Shown here: piece after piece, positions 22,859 to 28,870 of the stretch
How the letters are laid out: every line of letters starts with the position of its first letter
Position numbering within the stretch: position 1 is the stretch's first letter
Source: RH-AL1 sp964247745
Lineage (GTDB): Bacteria > Pseudomonadota > Alphaproteobacteria > Rhizobiales > Beijerinckiaceae
Assembly: GCA_964247745.1 (NCBI GenBank)
Contig: CAXTVT010000042.1
Coordinates: 1 to 28,870, forward strand
Direction of reading: 5' to 3'
DNA length: 28,870 bases
The notes under the pieces: model-generated
What the model was told of the DNA's origin: nothing
The model's database searches: none
Seen by the model: the letters and a program-made list of their open reading frames with translations, nothing else
Translations under genes and position numbers: made by a program

Positions 22859-23070
22859 TGGCCGAGGGCGGCTTCACGCCCGACGCCATCGACGCCATGC
22901 CGATGGGCGACGTGCTGGCGCTGCTGGGCTGGTGGCGACACCACCCCTCCGTCGCCGCGATCCTCGCCGCCGTGAACGGGGTGAAGCCAGCGCCGGCGCG
23001 GGATGAGGGGGACCCGAGTGGGATCGGGGCGCTGATCCAGCGCTGGCCGGGCGGAGCCGCCGGCGAATGA
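22858..23070 (+). CDS. Tail assembly chaperone, T-type part
   Basis: A 70-aa frame starting MAEGGFTPDAIDAMPMGDVL; its ATG overlaps the previous stop (TGATG). The frame is open upstream of the ATG and the peptide there, FDWSALYARLMAEGG, is conserved in style with the GTA gp10.1 and phage chaperone second parts (FDW...). So it is probably made as a fusion by frameshifting, with independent translation also possible. The piece LALLGWWRHHPSVAAILAAV is the helical core. Confidence 0.65.
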   Translation: MAEGGFTPDAIDAMPMGDVLALLGWWRHHPSVAAILAAVNGVKPAPARDEGDPSGIGALIQRWPGGAAGE

Positions 23071-23071
23071 T

Positions 23072-23455
23072 ATGGACGCATCCGGCTGGCAATCACGGCG
23101 TGCCTGGCTGGCGGAGCAGGATACGAGCGAGTTTCTCATCAGCGATTGGACCATGACGGAGGTATCCTCCGCCTTGTCGATCAAGTTGCGGACGAAGCAG
23201 ATCGAACCGGATCGGCGCGCCGCCGCGCTGGCCACATTCAGCAGTCTGATCGCCGAAACCTTCGTCGTGCTGCCGGTGGCGAGTCGTCATTTCCGCGCCG
23301 CTGCGCGTTTTGTCGACCAGCACACGCTCGCGCTTCGCGCCGGCGACGCCTTGCATCTCGCCGTTGCAGCGGAAGCAGGCGCCGTGATGCACACGCTCGA
23401 TCGGCGGCTTGCGAAAGCGGGTCTCGCCGTCGGAGTGCCGACGCGCACGTTATAG
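23072..23455 (+). pseudogene. PIN-domain (VapC-like) protein lacking its N-terminus
   Basis: A 127-aa frame whose body is a VapC-type PIN RNase: AWLAEQDTSEFLISDWTMTE carries the conserved Glu, LRAGDALHLAVA carries the third acidic residue, and HTLDRRLAKAG ends the domain. The usual first strand with the essential Asp (form MIYLDTSVLV) is missing; the frame starts with unrelated MDASGWQSR immediately after the chaperone stop. One catalytic acid is therefore absent and the protein is likely inactive. No antitoxin gene is adjacent. It is foreign to the structural operon: it lies between chaperone and tape-measure genes, where phages do not normally keep other genes. Confidence 0.7.
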
Positions 23456-23493
23456 GCGCCGTCGACCGGGCTCGCTCATTCAGACCATCGCCG

Positions 23494-23511
23494 TCTCCCG
23501 CGAGCGGGAGA
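23494..23511. repeat. Small hairpin TCTCCCGC-GA-GCGGGAGA
   Basis: A short perfect-stem palindrome (8-bp arms, 2-nt loop) between the PIN fragment and tape-measure gene. It looks like a stub of the dispersed CTCTCCCGC...GCGGGAGAG element. Confidence 0.6.
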
Positions 23512-23532
23512 GGCAGAACCTCGCGAGACCCC

Positions 23533-24774
23533 ATGACCGACGATGTCCGCATCACCTTCTCCGCCGACATCTCCGACCTGCAGCGCGGTCTCGCCGAGGC
23601 GCAGGCCGGCGTGATCTCGGCCACCGCCACGATGAAGAGCGGGGCCGACCAGGTCGGCAGCTCCTTCGCCGCCCTGAACCAGGCCTATGCCGCCGGCGTG
23701 ACGCAGCGCCTCGATCTGGTGAAGAGCGCCTCCACCGAGGAGCTGGCCGCCGCCCGCGCCGGCGACCGGGCCGAGACCGACATCGCGCTCGACGCCGTCA
23801 AGCAAAAGCAGGTCGCGGTGCGCGAGGAGGCGCAGCTCTCGCAGATCTCGCACGACGCGGAACGCGACGCGCTGCTGGCGCTGGAAAGCGACCGCGAGGC
23901 CATCGAGCGCCGCCACTTCGAGTTCCTGCAAGGCACCTACGCCGACAACGCGAAGGCCTACGCCAACACGCAGCGTCAAATCGACGAGCTCGCGGCGCAA
24001 TCCGCGCTGAAACGGCAGGAGATCGAGCGCACCTACCTGCGCGAGATTTATACCGACTACAAACGATCCTTCGAGCAGGTCGGCTCCAGCGTGTCGCAGC
24101 AGGTCACCGGGTTGATCCGGGGCCAGGAGACGCTGCGCCAGGCGGTGAGCAACGTCGCGCTCTCGATCGTGCAGAGCTTCATCCAGGCGCGCATCCGCGC
24201 CGTCGCCAACTGGGCGGCCGGCGTCGTCGCCGAGACCAGCCTGACCCAGGCCGGCGAGGCCTCCAAGACGGCCGCGGTGGCGGCCGGCACCGCCGCGCGC
24301 ACCGGCGCCAGCGAGACGGGCGCCGCCGCCTCCGCGGCGAGCACGCTGGAGGCCGTCGGCAAGAGCATCCTGGCCTCGGCGGCGGAGACCTTCGCCGGCA
24401 TCTTCGGCTTCCTGTCGCCGGTGCTCGGCCCCGCCGCCGCCGGCCCGGCGGTCGCCGGCCAAGCCAGCGTGATGGCGGCCGCCGCCGCGCTGCCGTCGTT
24501 CGACGCCGGCGCCTGGAGCCTGCCGGCCGACATGGTGGCGCAGGTGCACCGCGGCGAGATGATCGTGCCCGCCGCGCCGGCGCAGGCGATGCGCGACGCC
24601 GCCGGGCGCGGCGGTGGTGGGGCGACCGTCAACCACCAGACGCATTTCCACGTCGCCGCGATGGACGCGCGCGACGTCTCCCGCTTCCTGCGCGGCAACG
24701 GCAAGGCCGTGCTGCGTTCGATAAACGACAGCGTGCGCAAGGGCGCGCATCTGGGGCTGAGCAAGCTGGGGTGA
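23533..24774 (+). CDS. Tail tape measure protein
   Basis: A 413-aa protein setting tail length and forming the central tail filament. The N-terminal VRITFSADISDLQRGLAEAQ and SSFAALNQAYAAG are typical; residues about 60-180 form a long charged coiled coil; about 200-320 are Ala/Gly/Thr-rich hydrophobic. The end, SLPADMVAQVHRGEMIVPA followed by a GGGG loop and DARDVSRFLRGNGKAVLRSI, is the tape-measure C-terminus common in alphaproteobacterial prophages. At 413 aa it is short, so a short tail is expected. It is preceded by the PIN fragment, not directly by the chaperone genes as usual. Confidence 0.82.
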   Translation: MTDDVRITFSADISDLQRGLAEAQAGVISATATMKSGADQVGSSFAALNQAYAAGVTQRLDLVKSASTEELAAARAGDRAETDIALDAVKQKQVAVREEAQLSQISHDAERDALLALESDREAIERRHFEFLQGTYADNAKAYANTQRQIDELAAQSALKRQEIERTYLREIYTDYKRSFEQVGSSVSQQVTGLIRGQETLRQAVSNVALSIVQSFIQARIRAVANWAAGVVAETSLTQAGEASKTAAVAAGTAARTGASETGAAASAASTLEAVGKSILASAAETFAGIFGFLSPVLGPAAAGPAVAGQASVMAAAAALPSFDAGAWSLPADMVAQVHRGEMIVPAAPAQAMRDAAGRGGGGATVNHQTHFHVAAMDARDVSRFLRGNGKAVLRSINDSVRKGAHLGLSKLG

Positions 24775-24776
24775 CT

Positions 24777-24928
24777 CCTTCTCTTCTTGCGGGAGAAGGT
24801 GGCGCGAAGCGCCGGATGAGGGGTCGGGTGACCTCGCCCGGCGTGCGTACCGAGCCGCCTGTATCGTCAGCATTGCCCGACCCCTCATCCGCCCTTCGGG
24901 CACCTTCTCCCACAGGGGGAGAAGGAGG
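24777..24928. repeat. Long palindromic intergenic repeat, type A copy 3
   Basis: Nearly the same as copy 1 at 14328: the left arm TTCTTGCGGGAGAAGGTGGC, GCGAAGCGCCGGATGAGGGG and TCGGG; the right arm CCCGACCCCTCATCCGCCCT, TCGGGCACCTTCTCCC, GGGGGAGAAGGAGG. The right end merges with GAAGGAGGAG, which acts as the Shine-Dalgarno of the next gene (ATG 24937). Confidence 0.85.
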
Positions 24929-24936
24929 AGCTTCCC

Positions 24937-27099
24937 ATGACCGATCCCGTCGGCGTGTGCCTGCTGCCGGCCTCCGGCGAGTGGGTCTACGACACGCAGC
25001 CGCGCCGCGCCGCCCACGCGGGCGATCCGGCCCCGATCGTGCTCAACCTGAACGCCTCCACGACGCGCACCGACTCTCAGGTCGCGCTCGACAATCTCCA
25101 GGCGCAGCTGCCCGGCTGCACCACGGTGTCGCTGGTGGTGGCCTGGTTCGGCTCGTCCACGGACGTCACGCAATGCAAGGTCCATCAGTCGACCAACTAT
25201 CCCGGCGGCAATGCCGACGCGCTGGTGAACGGCGCGTGGACGCCGGAGCCGTGGCGCTGCTCCGGCCTCACCCAGGCGTCGCCGGGGCTGATCCCGCTGT
25301 CGACCGATGCCGCCGGCGACGCCGTCTACGGCGGCACGCCGTCCGACCCCAGCGTGGTACGCTGCCTGCGCGACCTGCGCGCGCGCGGATTTCGCCTCGT
25401 GTTCTACCCGTTCCTGCTGATGGACGCGCCGGGCTACCCCTGGCGCGGCCGCATCGGCCTGGCGGGTGCCGACCGCACGGCGGCCGCCACCTCGGCCGCC
25501 GCCACGTTTCTCGGCACTGCGACTCCCGCGCAATTCACGCGGGATGCGACGAATCTCGCGGTCGGCTACGCCGGTGCGGCGGCGGACTGGACCTGGCGTC
25601 GCATGATCCTGCATTACGCCAACCTGTGCGTGCTGGCGGGCGGCGTCGACCTCTTCCTGATCGGCTCGGAGCTGCGCGGCCTCGAGGCGATGCGCGGCCC
25701 GGGCTGGACGCCGGGCGGCACGCTCGCGGCCGACGGAACCGCGAATTGGGACTATCCCTTCGTCGACGGCCTGGGCCAGCTCGCCGACGACGTGCGCAGC
25801 GTGTTCGATGGCGCCGGGCTGACACGCGATCCCAGCGGGCTGCACAATCTCGTCGGCTATTCCGCCGATTGGTCGAGCTGGATGGGCGCCACGCATGCCG
25901 ATTCCGGCGGGTTGTGGCCCCACCTCGATCAGCTCTGGGCGCGTCCCTCGATCGATCTCGTCGCCTTCGACGACTACCTCCCGCTGTCCGACTGGACCAG
26001 CGGCGACGGCGGCCTCGACGCGGAAAGCTGGAGTTTTGCCGGGCCGCCGAGCCGCTACAGCAAGGCCTACCTCAAGGCCAACGTCGAGGGCGGCCTGTAC
26101 TTCGCCTGGTTCTACGCCGACGGCGACAATCTCGGCCGCGGGCCGAACCCCGACGGCACGGCCGAGCAGGTCAGCCTTCCGGCCGGTGACCGGCTCGTCC
26201 AGATCCGCACAGCCTATGCCGCCGGCCAGCAGATCCTGGCGCCCAAGCAGCTTCGCTGGTGGTGGGGCACCCAACATCGCGCCTGCTACGATGCCGGTGA
26301 CGGTGCCGGCACGGTACCACGTGGCGCGCCATCGCGCTGGGTGGCACAGGCCAAGTCGATCGCTTTCGCCGAATACGGCTTCCCCTCGGTCGACCGCTGC
26401 ACCAACCAGCCCAACGTATTCTACGATCCGCGCTCGAGCGAGAGCTTCACGCCATATTGGTCGGCCTGGGACGCGGTGCCTGGCGACGCGTGGCGGCCGC
26501 GCCGCGACGATGCGCTGGCGGCGCTCGCCCGCGAGAGCCTCATCGAATACTGGACGGTCGACGGCCACAATGCGGTCTCCGCCACCGGCGTGCCGATGGT
26601 CCAGCCGGCGCGGCCGTTCCCCGCCTTCCCGACCCTCTCGGTCTGGGGCGACGCGCCGAATTGGGCCAGCGGCACCTGGATCGAGGGCAAAGGGCCGGCC
26701 TTGGCCCCGGCCGCCGCCGATCCGCCGCCTGTCTCCGGCCCGCTGTCGGCGTTTTCGACGCTGAACGGCCTTGGTTGGACGGCGGTGTGGCGCCCCACCT
26801 TTTCCACCGGCGTCGCCGCCCACGTCAGCGGCCGCGAGACCCGCGCCGGGCGCGAGGCAACGGCGTTGTGGGAGGCCGAGCTGCGCTTCGACGTGCTGGT
26901 GCCGGCCGATCTCGCGGCGCTCGCCGGCTTCTACGCCGCGCGCCGCGGTGACGCGCTGCCCTTCACCGTACCGGTCCCGGCGGAGCTTGGGCTCGGCGCA
27001 AGCCTGCCCTGCCGCTTCGCCGAGGACCAGCTCGACGCCGACGAGTTTGCCGGGACACTGGCGGCCGTGGGCCTGCTGGCGGTGAGGCAGGTGCGCTGA
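24937..27099 (+). CDS. GTA TIM-barrel-like tail protein fused to a DUF2460-like C-terminal domain
   Basis: A 720-aa tail-tip protein. Residues from about 60 to 545 match the GTA TIM-barrel domain (gene 15 of the Rhodobacter gene transfer agent): ARGFRLVFYPFLLMDAPGYP, DLFLIGSELRGLEAMRG (Glu245), SIDLVAFDDYLPLSDW, then AFAEYGFPSVDRCTNQPNVF (Glu479) and DPRSSES, the last being almost diagnostic. The domain is related to glycoside hydrolases and is thought to act on cell-surface sugars at entry. Residues about 606-720 (GWTAVWRPTFSTGVAAHVSG ... GFYAARRGDALPFTV) resemble the start of the next gene product (DUF2460), so this part is probably a tail-tip docking domain. Shine-Dalgarno GGAGGAG lies 7 bp upstream, at the end of the repeat. 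Confidence 0.82.
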   Translation: MTDPVGVCLLPASGEWVYDTQPRRAAHAGDPAPIVLNLNASTTRTDSQVALDNLQAQLPGCTTVSLVVAWFGSSTDVTQCKVHQSTNYPGGNADALVNGAWTPEPWRCSGLTQASPGLIPLSTDAAGDAVYGGTPSDPSVVRCLRDLRARGFRLVFYPFLLMDAPGYPWRGRIGLAGADRTAAATSAAATFLGTATPAQFTRDATNLAVGYAGAAADWTWRRMILHYANLCVLAGGVDLFLIGSELRGLEAMRGPGWTPGGTLAADGTANWDYPFVDGLGQLADDVRSVFDGAGLTRDPSGLHNLVGYSADWSSWMGATHADSGGLWPHLDQLWARPSIDLVAFDDYLPLSDWTSGDGGLDAESWSFAGPPSRYSKAYLKANVEGGLYFAWFYADGDNLGRGPNPDGTAEQVSLPAGDRLVQIRTAYAAGQQILAPKQLRWWWGTQHRACYDAGDGAGTVPRGAPSRWVAQAKSIAFAEYGFPSVDRCTNQPNVFYDPRSSESFTPYWSAWDAVPGDAWRPRRDDALAALARESLIEYWTVDGHNAVSATGVPMVQPARPFPAFPTLSVWGDAPNWASGTWIEGKGPALAPAAADPPPVSGPLSAFSTLNGLGWTAVWRPTFSTGVAAHVSGRETRAGREATALWEAELRFDVLVPADLAALAGFYAARRGDALPFTVPVPAELGLGASLPCRFAEDQLDADEFAGTLAAVGLLAVRQVR

Positions 27100-27102
27100 T
27101 CC

Positions 27103-27143
27103 TTGTCATCCCGCGGCGCGCGCCCGGCGAACCCGGAACGATA
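27103..27143. repeat. Short palindromic repeat, type B copy 3
   Basis: TTGTCATCCCGCGGCGCGCG followed by CCCGGCGAACCCGGAACGATA; the same family as 17071 and 21471. It fills most of the 61-bp gap before the DUF2460-like gene. Confidence 0.55.
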
Positions 27144-27160
27144 AAGCCTGGAGCCCCGCC

Positions 27161-27921
27161 ATGCCGCCCCCCACCTTTCCACAGCTGCCCGGACAGGGCT
27201 GGTCGGTACACAAGCGCCCGAGCTTCTCGACGCGCGTCGCGAGCCACGTGTCGGGCCGCGAGGNNNNNNNNNNNNNNNNNNNNNNNNNNNNNNNNNNNNN
27301 NNNNNNNNNNNNNNNNNNNNNNNNNNNNNNNNNNNNNNNNNNNNNNNNNNNNNNNNNNNNNNNCACAAGCGCCCGAGCTTCTCGACGCGCGTCGCGAGCC
27401 ACGTGTCGGGCCGCGAGGTGCGCAGCCCACTCTACGCGGCGACGCTCTACGAGTTCGAGCTGACCTTCGACGCCCTGGGGAGCGGCGCGTCCAACGGCGG
27501 GCTCGGCGCGGCGTCGCTGCAGCAACTGCTCGGCTTCGTGCTGGCCTGCCAGGGCCAACTGACGCCGTTCCTCTACGTCGACCCCACCGATAATGCCGTC
27601 AGCCGCCAGCCGATCGCCACCGGCGACGGCGTCACCACGAGTTTTTCGGTCGTGCGCACGCTCGGCGGCACGACGGAGACCGTGTCTTGGGCGACCAGCC
27701 TCGCCAACGTGACGGTCGGCGGCGCGACGACCACGGGCTGGAGCCTGGCGGCGCCGAACACGCTCGCCTTCGCCGCCGCCCCGGCGGCCGGCGCCGCCGT
27801 CGTCGCCGACGTCGGCTATGCCTTCCTGTGCCGCTTCCTCGACGACCAACAGGATTTCGAGAACGTCATGGCCGGCCTGTGGCAGGTGCAGTCGCTCAAG
27901 TTCCGCAGCGTGCGGCCGTAA
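27161..27921 (+). CDS. DUF2460-like tail protein (GTA gp12 type), interrupted by an assembly gap
   Basis: After collapsing the duplicated 55-bp flank of the gap the reading frame is intact, about 201 aa: MPPPTFPQLPGQGWSVHKRP, SFSTRVASHVSGREVRSPLY, then EFELTFDALGSG, a beta-rich middle and the end FLCRFLDDQQDFENVMAGLW, QVQSLKFRSVRP. The final part is typical of the DUF2460 family of GTA and phage tail distal proteins. The start motif GWSVHKRPSFSTRVASHVSG copies that near the end of the upstream TIM-barrel protein. A role in the tail tip hub is inferred from the GTA order (gene 12 before gene 13). Confidence 0.78.
27264..27363. other. Assembly gap (100 N) flanked by identical 55-bp ends
   Basis: 27209-27263 is repeated exactly at 27364-27418 around 100 N. 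As with the first gap, this equals a 55-base contig overlap; joining the copies restores the DUF2460 frame, so no true gap is expected. Confidence 0.9.
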
Positions 27922-27938
27922 CTTCAAGCAGGCGACGA

Positions 27939-28307
27939 TCAGCGACGCCTTTTCATTGAGTTGGCATAAAGAAAACTGAAACCTGCAATTCCGCCACCTA
28001 AGCTTATCCAGCCTAAAGCTCGATCATGTGCCGAAGAAGAAAATGAGCGCAAAATGGCAATGCCAGCGCCAACGAGACAAAAATCTCCCAGGAGGTTCAG
28101 CCTGAAATAAATCGCCCAAATCTCGGGATCCAAGAGATGGGCTCTTACAAATCTCCATTTTCGCAGGTCCTTCGAGTAGGTCCCTGGAATGTGTCTTCGG
28201 ACGATCGCAGTCAGTCGCATGTCGAGCCAGATTGATAGGCCCAGGCCGATCGCCACCAGTGCGAAAAGAGCTTGGCCCCATGCGTCGAGAGGCGAGTCGA
28301 CCAACAT
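27939..28307 (-). CDS. Small membrane protein on the opposite strand, cargo in the tail operon
   Basis: A 122-aa protein with three predicted membrane helices (ALFALVAIGLGLSIWLDM, FRLNLLGDFCLVGAGIAILR, ALGWISLGGGIAGFSFLYAN) and a basic C-terminus (MKRRR). The start at 28307 (MLVDSPLDAWGQ) follows GGGAAGG; longer starts exist. A -10-like TATGAT (complement 28335-28340) lies upstream, so it may have its own promoter. Base composition is much lower in GC than the flanking tail genes, and it runs against the operon between DUF2460 and DUF2163. This is the profile of a moron or acquired gene. No family recognised. Confidence 0.6.
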   Translation of the reverse strand: MLVDSPLDAWGQALFALVAIGLGLSIWLDMRLTAIVRRHIPGTYSKDLRKWRFVRAHLLDPEIWAIYFRLNLLGDFCLVGAGIAILRSFSSSAHDRALGWISLGGGIAGFSFLYANSMKRRR

Positions 28308-28371
28308 TTCAATGCACCTTCCCACGGCAACTTTATCATAACCGCTAAACGGCAACGAAGGCTGAAAGACC

Positions 28372-28870
28372 ATGCGCCCCGCCCCGCCCGCCCTCGTCAC
28401 AGCGCTCGCCGCCGCACGCGCGGCGCATGACGCGCCGCTGCTGATGGCCGATTGCTACACGCTCACCCTGCGCACCGGCACGGTGCTGACGCTCACCAAC
28501 GCCGACGTGCCCGTCACGCTCGGCGGCACCGTCTTCCTCGCCAATTCGCTGCTGATCGACGGCCTCACCTTCAAATGCGCGATCGGTCTCGACGTCGACG
28601 AGCAGCAGATCACGCTGGCGGCGCGGCCCACCGATACGATCGGCGGGGTGCCGGCCCTGCAGGCGATCCATCGCGGCGTGCTCGACGGTTGCCTGGTGCG
28701 GCGAGAGCGCGCGTTCCTGACGAGCTGGAGCGCGCCGCCGCTCGGCTCGGTCGTGCTGTTCCAGGGCCGCGTCACCAGCGTCGATGCCGTCGGGCGCACC
28801 GGGGCGACCATCACGGTGGCGTCCGACCTCGTGCTGCTCGACATCGACATGCCGCGCAACCTCTACCAGC
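28372..28870 (+). CDS. DUF2163 tail protein (GTA gp13 type), 5' part
   Basis: Starts MRPAPPALVTALAAARAAHD and runs off the window after 166 codons. LLMADCYTLTLRTGTVLTLT, GLTFKCAIGLDVDEQQITLA, DTIGGVPALQAIHRGVLDGC and ASDLVLLDIDMPRNLYQ are the DUF2163 pattern; the MPRNLYQ end is where a Cys-rich segment normally follows. It is the GTA gene 13 homologue and should be followed by a NlpC/P60 peptidase (gene 14) outside the window. Confidence 0.82.
   Translation, partial: MRPAPPALVTALAAARAAHDAPLLMADCYTLTLRTGTVLTLTNADVPVTLGGTVFLANSLLIDGLTFKCAIGLDVDEQQITLAARPTDTIGGVPALQAIHRGVLDGCLVRRERAFLTSWSAPPLGSVVLFQGRVTSVDAVGRTGATITVASDLVLLDIDMPRNLYQ

Noticed and set aside
23476..26823. Very long open frame of 1115 codons on the minus strand across tape-measure and TIM-barrel genes
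   Set aside because: High-GC antisense shadow: Arg/Gly/Ala/Val-rich composition without domains, crossing several well-supported plus-strand genes and a repeat.
13014..28870. Complete, active prophage
   Set aside because: No lysogeny, replication or lysis genes in view, portal interrupted and duplicated, chromosomal repeats throughout; activity cannot be supported.

Overview
The window is high-GC DNA (by eye about two thirds G+C), with long antisense shadow frames and alphaproteobacterial marker genes: CpdR, a DUF29 protein, an N-formylglutamate amidohydrolase next to cpdR, GTA-type tail proteins and dispersed palindromic intergenic repeats. It is most likely a Hyphomicrobiales or Rhodospirillales (Reyranella-like) chromosome. 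The genus cannot be fixed from this sequence alone. It is a draft scaffold: two runs of exactly 100 N are each flanked by the same 55 bases on both sides, so both gaps look like unresolved contig overlaps.

Layout. (1) 1-2299: end of a malonate decarboxylase operon (mdcB end, mdcH, mdcF). (2) 2369-6785: a seven-gene Mrp/MBH-type cation-antiporter module, ordered E-F-G-(MbhD)-(MbhE+B)-C-D. It has no MrpA N-terminal half and no hydrogenase genes, and a palindromic repeat separates C from D. (3) 6786-7631: a lower-GC patch with one small unrecognised gene, ending at the 3' side of tRNA-Val(GAC). (4) 7795-12806: housekeeping genes. These are cpdR and N-formylglutamate amidohydrolase (divergent), an sRNA resembling the suhB/mmgR family just upstream of an inositol-monophosphatase-family phosphatase, DUF29 and a small protein, then a short basic protein and murA. 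(5) 13014 to the end: a co-directional tailed-phage structural cluster starting 207 bp after murA. It has TerL, portal, XkdF-like protease, SU10-like major capsid, head-tail connector, HK97-gp10-like, DUF3168, tail tube, chaperone pair, tape measure, GTA-type TIM-barrel tail protein, DUF2460 and DUF2163 (running off the end).

The phage cluster has no integrase, repressor, replication, small-terminase or lysis gene in view. Genomic palindromic repeats lie between many of its genes, which fits a long-resident, GTA-like or decaying prophage more than a recent lysogen. The portal gene is the most striking spot. Its frame carries a premature TAA, continues through the portal C-terminus into a proline/glycine linker of the kind that precedes phage-borne toxins, and meets a TGA. 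It then stays open to a TGATG junction with a lower-GC 165-aa gene. A second, orphan copy of the portal C-terminus follows. This matches the displaced C-terminus / toxin / immunity / orphan tip layout of Rhs and CdiA loci, here in a portal gene. Two other non-structural insertions interrupt the cluster: an N-terminally truncated PIN-domain gene and an inverted lower-GC membrane-protein gene.

Functionally the left half serves malonate use and cation/proton homeostasis, the middle serves cell-cycle proteolysis, catabolism and peptidoglycan synthesis, and the right half is virion assembly in standard head-to-tail order.
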